Part shown: in pieces, positions 14,877-23,140 of the stretch
Position numbering within the stretch: position 1 is the stretch's first letter
Layout: the number at the start of each line of letters is the position of its first letter
IMG/VR virus record: IMGVR_UViG_3300043543_000392
Coordinates: 1-42,283 of that record
DNA: 42,283 nt
Origin: a virus
Strand: one strand, 5' to 3'
Position numbers and translations under genes: made by a program
The notes under the pieces: generated by a model
The model's input: only the letters and a program-made list of their open reading frames with translations
The model's database searches: none
What the model was told of the DNA's origin: nothing

Positions 14877-16451
14877 ATGCCGACGTTCAAGGAACCCCTG
14901 GAAGTCCAGGATCGGGCTATTATTCTATCCCGTACTGGACTTCGTCTTTTGTTGATCGATAGCGAGGCTCGTCAGCTAAGGTGGGCTGGGCGAATGACCG
15001 TGGGAGGCATTCACAGCCCACACCCGGCAGCGGTACTGGACGTTAGTAAATCCCAAAAAGCTATTTTTCTTCCTCTTCTAACTACTGCCGCTCGGAACAG
15101 TCTTCCCAACCCTCAAACTGGGATGTTGATCTATAACGTAACCACTGGACAGGTGGAGGTTTACCAGGCTGGTGCTTGGCAGGCTCTGGGATCTGGAGGA
15201 GGAGGAGGCCCGTCTATTACGTTTCAGGAAGACGGCGCTGATTTAGCTGCCCGGCCAAAGGTGAATTTTGGTTCCGGGATCGTTGCTTCAGATAATTCTG
15301 CCAACAATAGAACAGACGTTGAAGCAGACTATGGTATCTCTGCGGATATTCAATCAGTTGGATCTTCTAATCAAGCGGGATCCTCTCCGCGAGTTGCCCG
15401 GGCAGACCACGTCCACGCTCTCCCGCCGGTTCTGGACAGCAACGCGCGTGTTGCAATTCGTCAATCAGGGACGACGATAGGTACAAGGAGGGCTATCAAT
15501 TTTCTTGCTGGCCCAAACGTCGCTTTGAATATATCTGACGATAGCACGAACGAGGAGGTAGACGTTGAAATCTCTGCTAGCGGCTCTGGCCTCACTATCT
15601 ACGAAGACGGCACCCCTTTAACGCCAAGGGGGGGCCTGAACTTTGGTGACGGCGTCGTCGCGTCAGACGACGGCGTCAATAACAGAACGAACGTAAACAT
15701 CGATTATGGTAGCACGGCGGAGGTACAGCCAGTCAGCGGTTCTGCTAATGCTGGCACGTCCCTCAGACTTGCGCGTATAGATCACGTCCACCCCGTTCCG
15801 AATACACTGGATAGTAATGCGCGAGTTCAGGTTAAGAATAATGGAGCCGCTGTAGGCACCCGCCGAGCTATAAACTTCATCGCTGGCAGTAACGTCACAC
15901 TTTCTATATCCGATGATGCTTCCAATGAAGAGGTGGACGTAACGATTTCTGCCGCCGGCGGTGGGGGTGGCAGTGACCCAAGTACCTTTATTCTTCGCGG
16001 CTTGTTGGCGGACCGCCCCACGCCGTCCATGGCAGGAAGGCTCTACTGGGCCTATGACGTCGGTGTGTTATACAGAGATAGTGGCAGCGCCTGGCAGACG
16101 TACTCGGATGGGCTGCATCACATGGTGTGGGTCTTCTCTGGACCGCTTGCAGTGACAGCCGGTATGATACGGCTGCGTCCCAACCAGCCGGGCACGATTC
16201 TTGGCGTTAGGTGCTCAGCCGGGACAGCTCCGGCGGGTAGCAGTATAATAGTTGACGTCAAGAAAAATAACTCTACTATTTTTCCTGCCAGCCCTAAACC
16301 AAACGTCCCCGCCGGGTCCAATGACGGGAGCTTAGCGACCCCAGATGTGACTTCGTTTTCCGCTGGAGATATATTCACCTGTGATATAACCCAGGTAGGA
16401 TCTTCTAACCCGGGATCGGATCTAGTGGTAACACTTTTTTGGGTGATCTGA
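14877..16451 (+). CDS. Tail fibre protein with two tandem repeats
   Basis: A 524-aa fibre. Residues about 110-235 and 238-360 are two copies of one module: ITFQEDGADL / LTIYEDGTPL, VNFGSGIVASD / LNFGDGVVASD, ARADHVHALPP / ARIDHVHPVPN, then LDSNARV in both, and GTRRAINFLAG / GTRRAINFIAG. A Gly-rich linker leads to a C-terminal domain of about 160 residues (ILRGLLADRPTPSMAGRLYW onward) that looks like a beta-sandwich tip. DHVHP motifs are typical of phage fibre collar domains and may bind metal. The N-terminal 100 residues resemble an attachment domain (FLPLLTTAARNSLPNPQTGM). It probably forms trimers. Confidence 0.8.
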   Translation: MPTFKEPLEVQDRAIILSRTGLRLLLIDSEARQLRWAGRMTVGGIHSPHPAAVLDVSKSQKAIFLPLLTTAARNSLPNPQTGMLIYNVTTGQVEVYQAGAWQALGSGGGGGPSITFQEDGADLAARPKVNFGSGIVASDNSANNRTDVEADYGISADIQSVGSSNQAGSSPRVARADHVHALPPVLDSNARVAIRQSGTTIGTRRAINFLAGPNVALNISDDSTNEEVDVEISASGSGLTIYEDGTPLTPRGGLNFGDGVVASDDGVNNRTNVNIDYGSTAEVQPVSGSANAGTSLRLARIDHVHPVPNTLDSNARVQVKNNGAAVGTRRAINFIAGSNVTLSISDDASNEEVDVTISAAGGGGGSDPSTFILRGLLADRPTPSMAGRLYWAYDVGVLYRDSGSAWQTYSDGLHHMVWVFSGPLAVTAGMIRLRPNQPGTILGVRCSAGTAPAGSSIIVDVKKNNSTIFPASPKPNVPAGSNDGSLATPDVTSFSAGDIFTCDITQVGSSNPGSDLVVTLFWVI

Positions 16452-16453
16452 CC

Positions 16454-17470
16454 ATGTCCTCGCGATCTCGATACTATATAGAATATCCAGCCTGGACCGA
16501 CTTTGTCCTAAGCCTTTCGGATATCAGCCTTAACGACTCTGACAATGCCGTTGCCTGGATTCTCCCTCCGCTTGCTCAAGGGGATTCTATAGGAGGCCTT
16601 AGGGTATTCGTCAGCACCCGGGTAGGATCTCCTCCTAGTTATAGGATCGCGTTTACCACCAACCCTTTTACGTGGCCCTCTTCTGTTCCTACGGGGTACA
16701 ACGGGTCTTCCCCGGAATTGTTTAGTCCTCCATCTAGTACTGGATGGTTTTCCATTAACCTCACTACTCCAATCTCTGTTCAAAGCTCTGATGACGTAAT
16801 TTACGCAATAGTATTTCCTGGACCTACCCCTCCTAATACGTCCAATTACATAGCTGTTCGTAGGTCGATGTCTGGTTACTCGTTGAAGGGGTATTCCTAC
16901 TCCTATAGCTATACCACATTGTGGTTGTCTGCTAGCCCTCCCAGTAGCACTAACACGATGGCGCCTATAGTCAACGGAAGTTACATAGATATCGGTGCAA
17001 ATGGAGTGAGCTCACAGAGTGCTAGTAGTACTACCGAAGACGGAGTGAGGTTCTCCCTCCCGTTTTCTGCATCGTGTATTGGCGTGAGTCTTCGGACCTC
17101 GTACACCACCGACCAGACTGTTTCTGTTACAGCCTCCCTGTATGACGATGCTGATAATATCCTTCGCCAGACTAGTCTTAGCAACTACCGTATACGGGAT
17201 ATACTATTCGTATGCTGGCCAAGTCCAATAAACCTTAGTGCTTATACGTGGTATAGACTAGGGTTTGTAACCTCTGTGCTCAGAACCTCCTACTATGCTG
17301 TATTTAGTAACTACGATGCTATGAGGAATATGCTCAACGGTTTTGCCTCTGATTATATCCGCCGTCCTGCCGGAGGAGGTAGCTGGACTACTGTTCAGTA
17401 CGCTGGCCTTCCTGTAACATTACTTTTGTCCAATGTAAATATAGGCACTCAATTCGGATTCTTGGGGTAA
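16454..17470 (+). CDS. Tail fibre or receptor-binding protein, beta-sandwich type
   Basis: A 338-aa protein rich in Ser, Thr, Tyr and Pro with regular beta-strand periodicity, likely two beta-sandwich domains (about 1-165 and 175-338). It has no recognised catalytic motif. The start is ATG 16454, three bases after the previous stop; a TTG at 16439 in frame would overlap the fibre gene. The composition and the position between other fibre genes support an external tail role; the specific ligand is unknown. Confidence 0.65.
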   Translation: MSSRSRYYIEYPAWTDFVLSLSDISLNDSDNAVAWILPPLAQGDSIGGLRVFVSTRVGSPPSYRIAFTTNPFTWPSSVPTGYNGSSPELFSPPSSTGWFSINLTTPISVQSSDDVIYAIVFPGPTPPNTSNYIAVRRSMSGYSLKGYSYSYSYTTLWLSASPPSSTNTMAPIVNGSYIDIGANGVSSQSASSTTEDGVRFSLPFSASCIGVSLRTSYTTDQTVSVTASLYDDADNILRQTSLSNYRIRDILFVCWPSPINLSAYTWYRLGFVTSVLRTSYYAVFSNYDAMRNMLNGFASDYIRRPAGGGSWTTVQYAGLPVTLLLSNVNIGTQFGFLG

Positions 17471-17473
17471 ATC

Positions 17474-18166
17474 ATGGCCGAGAAGACCGTTTTTAGTAAT
17501 CCGCAAAACAGAGCCCGATCCTTCCTCGCTTCTTCGATTACTAGTGCTGATACGACCTTGGCCCTACAAAGCGGGGGAGGTTCTCTCTTTCCTTCCCCTC
17601 CCTTCCTGATCACTATTGACGACGAAATACTACGGGTTACTGCTAAAACCGGTGACACGCTAACGGTCTCTAGGGGCCAAGAAGGTACGATTCCCGCGAG
17701 CCATAACGCCGGTTCTCCTGTGGAGCTAAGAATAACGGCAGGCGCTTTAATCGAAATTCACAGCGCAGTGAATAACCTCGAAGAGACAGGTCACGTCTTA
17801 GCTCATTGGTCTTTTTCTATCCCAGGAGCTAACCAGTCTCTAATAAGCTCGGTTCTTTTGGGGGGTGTATCTGACCAGACACTAGTTGTTACCCCCCGCT
17901 CGGGGTCTCTAACGGGAATTTCCGCTCTTTGGACCGGGCGTACCGGTGGCAGTTCTGGAAGCTTAACTATTGCGGTAAGAGTTAATGGGTCTACTGTCTG
18001 GTCTATCGCCCTTTCGGCCACGACGACTAAAGTAACGGCTACTAGTACTGCCGGAACGTATAACTTGTCCGCTGGCGATGAGATTGGAGTGTCCTACTCA
18101 ACAGATTCTTCGTGGAACGGGACTGGCGGGAATATTTTAGTGACGGTGTTTATGTCTCCTAAGTAA
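17474..18166 (+). CDS. Tail fibre-type protein
   Basis: A 230-aa protein. The N-terminal 95 residues carry a pattern frequent in phage structural proteins: ITSADTTLALQSGGG, FLITIDDEILRVTAKTGDTL and TVSRGQEGTIPASHNAG. The C-terminal 120 residues form a jelly-roll-like domain (TVWSIALSATTTKVTATSTA) similar in style to the end of the upstream 524-aa fibre. The start ATG 17474 follows GGGG at good distance and is 3 bases from the previous stop. Expected to be part of the tail-end adhesion apparatus. Confidence 0.7.
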   Translation: MAEKTVFSNPQNRARSFLASSITSADTTLALQSGGGSLFPSPPFLITIDDEILRVTAKTGDTLTVSRGQEGTIPASHNAGSPVELRITAGALIEIHSAVNNLEETGHVLAHWSFSIPGANQSLISSVLLGGVSDQTLVVTPRSGSLTGISALWTGRTGGSSGSLTIAVRVNGSTVWSIALSATTTKVTATSTAGTYNLSAGDEIGVSYSTDSSWNGTGGNILVTVFMSPK

Positions 18167-18178
18167 CAAGATGCGCGC

Positions 18179-19993
18179 ATGTACGATAGATTTACCTTTG
18201 ATCAGGCCCTCTTCGACAACCCTTCCTCTATTCCGATCGCGGTGGCAAGCGGGCAAACCCCACCGCCGCGCCATCACGCTATAGCTATCCGAGGGTCCGT
18301 TGCCTGGATAGTCTATCAGAGTGGTGGCGGGTTGGTGGCAAGGTTTTCCACTTCTCCATTTGTCACGTGGAGTTCTCCATATACCATTAGTTCGGGTGGT
18401 TCGGACGTAGCTTCGCTATTTATTGATCCAGACGAGAATGTGCACGTTATATATGCACAAGGGGGCACGCCTACTAGTAATACCGATGAGCCTGTATACT
18501 ACAGGCCGATAGTTCGTACCTACAATGGATGGAGCTTGGGTTCGCAACAGATTATTGCTGGAGGCGGATTTGTCTGGGATGCAGATCAGGCGTCTAGACG
18601 ATCCCCGGTTTGGGCCGTCTTTCCCGACGGTCGATTTATGGCTGCGTATCTAAGGAAGCAGTACGATTTCGTTACTCTCTCTACTATCCACTCTCTATTT
18701 CCCTTCTCATGGGCAGACGCTTCCTCTCTTCTTTCCGCAGCCGTTTCTGTAGACGATGAAACTAGGGTTGCCCTAGATATTGATTCTGTGTCTGTTGTGT
18801 GGGCAGTCGTAGAAACTGGCTCAAGCTATGCCCTGGCCAGAGCAACTAATTTAGAGACGATGGATTTCGAGGTTGTCGATCGCTGGTTTGGAGATGACAG
18901 CGATCAGTTCGCTGTTCTGGTGGCTGGCCGGGAAGTCTATTCGGTTTTCCTAAGAGCTAGCAGACCATTCCTAAGAATTTTTAATATTGACGATTCGTCG
19001 GTAACGGAGCAAGTACTTGATACATCGGACGCGGAAAGTATATCCATAGGATTCAGCGAAGCTGAGAACGTTCCGGTAGTTGTTTGGTCGACTCAGGCAT
19101 CGGAAATAAAAGCAAGGCGTGTGGGAGGGACTACGACCACTGTTGCGTCTGGGGGGAGCCCGTCTAACGTGGCCGTCCCCCGGAGGTTCTCTAGCTTAGT
19201 CATTTCATGGACTGATTTGGCGTCAGATACGGTATACAGCTTTCCAATCTCACTTTTCGCGGATCAGTACTATGCCGTTTCCGACACTGCCGTAGGAAGT
19301 GATAGTCTATTTCGTAACGTTATACGTACCTCCTCCGATAGTGGAATCTCATCCGACGTACTTCGTTTGCTGGTTAGCGTTGAGGACTCGGGTGTCGGAC
19401 AAGATACACTCCCCCGCAAGACCGTTAGAATCCAGGATTCCGGGGCGGGAGCGGAAGTTTCTTCCTACCCAAGGCTGAGGGCTTCTGATTCTTCTTCCTC
19501 TATATCTGACACCGTATCCCGCATCGTACGTATAAGCCTGGTGGACTCAGGAACCGGGGTGGAGCAGTACGCGGTCCGTCTATATACCTACGATAGCGGC
19601 AACGCTCAGGAGTTTCTGGGGGATTCGACTATCTTCCTACAAGACTCACACGAGGGAGTCGATTTCTCGTATGTAAAGGTAAACATAGGCGAGACCTCGT
19701 CTTCCGTAGAATCCTACTTAATTATTCAAGCAATAGATGAGGCAGGCAGTTCTACGGACAACGTCATATTTAGGCCAATTCTTCAGGAATCGCTCTCGGC
19801 CGAGGACACTGCTTGGTCCTCTTCCGGAAACTTGGCCGACGTGGGTATGTCGAGCGACTGGTCAGCTCTTTATGTACGCGTGTTTGATCAAGCGACAGGC
19901 TATGACAGTTTCCTGGTCTCCCAGTTGATTACACCTATGCGAGTTAGGCTTCTTGTTGCTGGCGGTAAAATAAGATTGAAGGTGGAGAGCTAG
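18179..19993 (+). CDS. Large tail protein: beta-propeller-like domain plus short DSG repeats
   Basis: A 604-aa protein. Residues about 20-360 consist of repeated four-strand blades (VAWIVYQSGGGLVARFSTSP; VHVIYAQGG; SVSVVWAVVETGSSYALARA), in keeping with a beta-propeller. Residues about 365-550 hold about ten repeats of 16-20 residues with the core [D/E]SG.G.[D/E], for example EDSGVGQDT, QDSGAGAEV, VDSGTGVEQ. A beta-solenoid or fibrous stalk is plausible. No ribosome binding site is evident at ATG 18179, 12 bases after the previous stop. Position in the fibre block suggests a receptor-binding or polysaccharide-binding protein. Confidence 0.68.
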   Translation: MYDRFTFDQALFDNPSSIPIAVASGQTPPPRHHAIAIRGSVAWIVYQSGGGLVARFSTSPFVTWSSPYTISSGGSDVASLFIDPDENVHVIYAQGGTPTSNTDEPVYYRPIVRTYNGWSLGSQQIIAGGGFVWDADQASRRSPVWAVFPDGRFMAAYLRKQYDFVTLSTIHSLFPFSWADASSLLSAAVSVDDETRVALDIDSVSVVWAVVETGSSYALARATNLETMDFEVVDRWFGDDSDQFAVLVAGREVYSVFLRASRPFLRIFNIDDSSVTEQVLDTSDAESISIGFSEAENVPVVVWSTQASEIKARRVGGTTTTVASGGSPSNVAVPRRFSSLVISWTDLASDTVYSFPISLFADQYYAVSDTAVGSDSLFRNVIRTSSDSGISSDVLRLLVSVEDSGVGQDTLPRKTVRIQDSGAGAEVSSYPRLRASDSSSSISDTVSRIVRISLVDSGTGVEQYAVRLYTYDSGNAQEFLGDSTIFLQDSHEGVDFSYVKVNIGETSSSVESYLIIQAIDEAGSSTDNVIFRPILQESLSAEDTAWSSSGNLADVGMSSDWSALYVRVFDQATGYDSFLVSQLITPMRVRLLVAGGKIRLKVES

Positions 19994-19997
19994 AACA

Positions 19998-20372
19998 ATG
20001 AAGGCAGCTCACCTAGCCAGTTACCAGGCTGTAGCAAAGGCCATCGAAGGACCCACTTATTTTTTGGGGCAGGACATACCCCCCATTGTCGTGGTGCTTT
20101 CGTACGACACGGGCGGGTATGTTGATATGAATATGGCGACGGACGTGCGCCTTGTTATTGCCCGACTAGGATCGTCACGTAATCTGGCCAATGTTCCGGG
20201 TAGTACGTCTAACGTTAATCTGTCCCGCGGGGAATACCGATTCGATCTTCCCCCAGATCTTTTTCCGTCCCCCGGTAGATATATTGCACAGGTTGCCTAT
20301 CGGATATCAGGCAGAGATCAGCTTACCCAGCCCTTCATAATTACAGTTTTGGAGCCTGTTCCGCAAACCTAG
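19998..20372 (+). CDS. Small Ig-like tail or baseplate protein
   Basis: A 124-aa, beta-rich protein. The order of strands, with YFLGQDIPPIVVVLSYDTGG early and GRYIAQVAYRISG late, resembles the Ig-like N-terminal domain of baseplate upper proteins (BppU type), but similarity is loose. ATG 19998 has GGAG about 12 bases upstream and lies 4 bases after the propeller gene. It is the last gene of the fibre block. Confidence 0.6.
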   Translation: MKAAHLASYQAVAKAIEGPTYFLGQDIPPIVVVLSYDTGGYVDMNMATDVRLVIARLGSSRNLANVPGSTSNVNLSRGEYRFDLPPDLFPSPGRYIAQVAYRISGRDQLTQPFIITVLEPVPQT

Positions 20373-20374
20373 CT

Positions 20375-20542
20375 ATGCCGGTTCATTGGGAACACAGAGA
20401 CAGAAAGCTTCTCTCCAGGAGGAAAATGAAAGTACATGGGAGGAGTATATTTATTTGGGATTCTATTGATAGGGCGAAAACCATGGAAAGAAAATCCAGG
20501 GGGCCATATAATTCCCCTCGAAGAAAGGGACGGAGTACGTAG
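20375..20542 (+). CDS. Possible small basic protein
   Basis: A 55-codon reading frame that starts 2 bases after the previous stop and ends 1 base before the next start codon, so it fills the gap exactly. The product is very basic (LLSRRKMKVHGR; RRKGRST) and has no known motif. An AGGAGG at 20417-20422 lies inside it and could serve internal ATGs at 20426 (too close) or 20436 (different frame, running into the membrane protein). Tight packing favours a gene; the lack of a ribosome binding site at 20375 is against it. Confidence 0.4.
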   Translation: MPVHWEHRDRKLLSRRKMKVHGRSIFIWDSIDRAKTMERKSRGPYNSPRRKGRST

Positions 20543-20543
20543 A

Positions 20544-20783
20544 ATGTACGAAAAATCCATTTTGAAATCCAAGACGTTCTGGTTCAATGCCTTGGCGTTT
20601 GTTGCTGTCCTGGTAACGGCAATGGTAGATGTTGAAATCATTCCTCCTATGTACGCCGCTCTAGCTATCGCTGCGGCGAACATCGTACTTCGTGCCGTTA
20701 CCGACACGGCGGTCTATGTTCCCGAGAGAGAAGATCTTCGGGTTATACTCGAAAGGATTCTAAAGATCGGCAAGAACTATTGA
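20544..20783 (+). CDS. Small membrane protein with two TM segments (holin-like size)
   Basis: A 79-aa protein. TM1 is about residues 13-29 (FNALAFVAVLVTAMVDV), and TM2 about 35-52 (MYAALAIAAANIVLRAV). The N-terminus is basic and the C-terminus is charged. Size and layout fit a phage holin, but the gene lies just before the scaffold and not with a lysin. ATG 20544 has GGAG 8 bases upstream. A longer frame from ATG 20436 is open but has no proper ribosome binding site. Function: holin or another small membrane factor; undecided. Confidence 0.6.
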   Translation: MYEKSILKSKTFWFNALAFVAVLVTAMVDVEIIPPMYAALAIAAANIVLRAVTDTAVYVPEREDLRVILERILKIGKNY

Positions 20784-20808
20784 CTTGTGCCAAAGATCGT
20801 AAGAAAAT
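20780..20808 (+). promoter_or_regulatory. Candidate promoter before scaffold and capsid genes
   Basis: TTGACT (20780-20785), a 17-base spacer and GAAAAT (20803-20808). The -35 matches 5 of 6 and the -10 matches 4 of 6. It overlaps the stop codon of the membrane protein gene and leaves a 5' untranslated leader of about 30 bases. A separate promoter for the most abundant virion protein would make sense. Confidence 0.45.
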
Positions 20809-20844
20809 TCACCGTGAAACCCTTCTAAGTTTGAGGACACTAGT

Positions 20845-21603
20845 ATGGCAAAGCGTCGCGTGTCTAAGGCGAAGGTCAACAAGGAAATGACTTACGACCT
20901 CCTAGAGGACGAGGACGAACTCGACAGCCTCCTAGACGGAGAGGAGGACGAGGAAGCTCCTCTTCTGGACGAGGAAGAGGAGGACACAGAAGCTGACGAG
21001 GCAGCTCCTGAAATGAAGGGGCTCTACAAGGCACTCGCTGAGCGGGATGCGCTAATCGTCGATCTGGCCAAGGCTGTCCGAACGCTCGCGAAGCGAGTTA
21101 TGGCCATGGAGAAGCGGGTCCCAACGAGCGATTTCCGGGTCGGCGGCTCCGAGGATCTCGGCACGCCAGAGACTTACTCTGGTGGTACCCCGCAGGAACC
21201 CGGCCTAACGCCCGGCGAACCGCAGGGTCTTGCGAAGGACGATAAGTGGAGCAATTTCGGGGAGAAGGATTCTACCGTTCCCGGCAATGCTCCTGTGACG
21301 CCGGATACGAAGGATTGGCCTGCCGATCAGACGGTAGTGGATGGTCGCGGCGGTGGGCTATCAGGCATGGCACCGCATGGGGTGCGGGGTATCAATAAAT
21401 CGGTCGAGGAGCTAAACGCTAAGGTGGCCCTTCTGGAGAAAGCCTTGGAAGCTGCGGGGATTGTTGTGAAGGCTCTGCCGACCACGATCGGCGCGCCCGA
21501 CGCTCAGGGCCAGCAAATTACGCTCGAAGACGCGTTCGAGAAGGCGAGGAGCCTCTCGTTCCGTGAACTCAACCGACTGCGCGAGCAGATGGGGGAACTG
21601 TAA
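20845..21603 (+). CDS. Capsid assembly scaffold-like protein
   Basis: A 252-aa protein right before the capsid gene. The N-terminal 60 residues are extremely acidic (LLEDEDELDSLLDGEEDEEA) after a short basic start. A coiled coil follows at about 60-92, then a Pro/Gly-rich linker, then a helical C-terminus (about 190-252). This is the usual architecture of HK97-type scaffold proteins, whose helical end binds capsid subunits. Codon use is strongly biased towards GC-ending codons, like the capsid gene. GAGG precedes ATG 20845 at good spacing. Confidence 0.75.
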   Translation: MAKRRVSKAKVNKEMTYDLLEDEDELDSLLDGEEDEEAPLLDEEEEDTEADEAAPEMKGLYKALAERDALIVDLAKAVRTLAKRVMAMEKRVPTSDFRVGGSEDLGTPETYSGGTPQEPGLTPGEPQGLAKDDKWSNFGEKDSTVPGNAPVTPDTKDWPADQTVVDGRGGGLSGMAPHGVRGINKSVEELNAKVALLEKALEAAGIVVKALPTTIGAPDAQGQQITLEDAFEKARSLSFRELNRLREQMGEL

Positions 21604-23034
21604 ATGACGACGGGTACGAAAGCTACTATCTTTACCCCTCGAACGCTGGCGGATTGGCTGGCTAGAGTTCCGGGCGGCTCGTACCGCGAGCAGCGGTACG
21701 GCATGTTCGGTCCCGGCAGCGGCCTCCTCATGAAGGACATCACGACTTCTCCGCCGGCAGACGCGTTCGTAGCTTCGAACTTCTTTGTCAACACCTTTGG
21801 GGCGAAAGTCTGGGATGCACTGAACAACCAGACTCGCGCCTTCAATCTGATTCGGAAGGTTGCCTGGGGCCCCACGACCGGTTGGCGTATCCGCTCTGAG
21901 CGGCAAACCAATACTCGGCCGGTAACCGAAGTCGGGGCGCTGCCTGACATCGACAGTCCCGAGCTGAAGACGGTCTACCTTCAGCCGAAGTTTATTGTGA
22001 CCCCGGGCGGTGTGTCCGCTCTCGCCCAATTCCTGGGGACCCTCGAAGGTGGTATCGGCGATGCGCTTGCGGTGGCGCAGGAGTTCGCAATGCTCGACCA
22101 CACGAAGCGCATTAACCAGATGCTTGTTGGTAAGCCTTGGTCTCGTATTACAGGTGCGTCTGGTTCGACGATTACGGTCGTCGACGCGCAAGGCTTCTCG
22201 GCTGGGGACACAATTGGGTTCATTAATGACACAAACGGGGCCGATATCGCCGGTACCCGTGTGGTGCAATCCGTCGACTACGCTACGAATCAGATCACGC
22301 TCGATAGCGCTCCCCCGGGCGGTGTCAGCGCCGGCGATTTCGCTATGGTCCTCGTCTACGCCGGTATTCACTCGCTTGATACGGCCGTGGCGAACGACGA
22401 TGCTCGGGATGTTGGCGGCGTGCAGCCAGCGGCTGGTCGGACTCCGTACGGGTCCATTCCGCGTGGCGGCCGAAATGGTAGTGATCCGGCTGAGTTCTGG
22501 GCGGCGGGTACCGTTCTCGATAACGGTGGGGTGCTTCGCCACCTCAGTACGCAGCTTTTGGACCAGGCTATTGACTCGGTCCGCCGCGCTGGTGGCGAGC
22601 CCGACCTAATCCTTACCCAGGTCGAGCAGATTACGCGACTTGGTACGATTCTCCAAGCCAACCAGCACTTCATCGGTGAGGGTACCTTCCAAGTCAAACT
22701 CGGCGGTGAAGGCACGCTTCGCGGCTATCCGACCGGCTTCCAGGTCGCGACGTACAAGGGTATTCCCCTATTCCACGACTTCGATGTTGCGCGGTCGGAG
22801 CAGCAAGCGGCCAACGGCAACAGCACCCGCGGCGGTCACGTGTACGTCCTAGACACCCGGTTCCTGGAAATTCCGGTGCTGTGGACGACTCAGTACATGG
22901 AAAGCCGCGACTACCTACAGAACAACATGCTAGGCATCAAGTTCATCTTCGTTACGGCGATGGAGCTTCGGTGCCTAGACTTCCGCAAGCAGGCGAAGAT
23001 CGTCGACCTAAGCGACGGTACGAACCTCACGTAG
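21604..23034 (+). CDS. Major capsid protein, HK97 fold with inserted beta domain
   Basis: A 476-aa protein starting one codon after the scaffold stop. Features fitting the HK97 fold: a helical N-arm, then SERQTNTRPVTEVGALP (E-loop region), a spine helix around LAVAQEFAMLDHTKRINQM, and P-domain strands towards the end (RGGHVYVLDTRFLEIPVLW). Residues about 178-255 (ITGASGSTITVVDAQGFSAG to DSAPPGGVSAGDFAMVL) look like an inserted beta domain. No cleavage site can be pinned down. Codon bias is the strongest in the window, as expected for the most abundant protein. GGGGGAA near the scaffold end acts as ribosome binding site. Confidence 0.88.
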   Translation: MTTGTKATIFTPRTLADWLARVPGGSYREQRYGMFGPGSGLLMKDITTSPPADAFVASNFFVNTFGAKVWDALNNQTRAFNLIRKVAWGPTTGWRIRSERQTNTRPVTEVGALPDIDSPELKTVYLQPKFIVTPGGVSALAQFLGTLEGGIGDALAVAQEFAMLDHTKRINQMLVGKPWSRITGASGSTITVVDAQGFSAGDTIGFINDTNGADIAGTRVVQSVDYATNQITLDSAPPGGVSAGDFAMVLVYAGIHSLDTAVANDDARDVGGVQPAAGRTPYGSIPRGGRNGSDPAEFWAAGTVLDNGGVLRHLSTQLLDQAIDSVRRAGGEPDLILTQVEQITRLGTILQANQHFIGEGTFQVKLGGEGTLRGYPTGFQVATYKGIPLFHDFDVARSEQQAANGNSTRGGHVYVLDTRFLEIPVLWTTQYMESRDYLQNNMLGIKFIFVTAMELRCLDFRKQAKIVDLSDGTNLT

Positions 23035-23060
23035 TGAGGCTGCTGTAGGCGATGTTTGAC

Positions 23061-23101
23061 GGGGGCGGGCTACGATCTAGACGCATCAACAGCCCGCCCC
23101 C
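23061..23101 (+). terminator. GC-rich stem-loop after the capsid gene
   Basis: GGGGGCGGGCT (23061-23071) pairs perfectly with AGCCCGCCCCC (23091-23101) across a 19-base loop, 26 bases after the capsid stop. There is no T-run on either side, so it is not a classical intrinsic terminator. It could dampen readthrough or protect the capsid mRNA 3' end. Confidence 0.55.
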
Positions 23102-23140
23102 ATCCACAGAAAAACATATTCTTGAAGAGGCTAGATAGCC

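Noticed and set aside
21412-22542. 376-codon reverse frame opposite the scaffold and capsid genes
   Set aside because: It is the mirror of strongly codon-biased forward genes, has an Arg-rich random composition and no ribosome binding site.
22010-22609. 199-codon forward frame inside the capsid gene
   Set aside because: Composition is Ser/Arg/Leu-rich as expected from a shifted GC-rich gene, and the capsid frame is certain.
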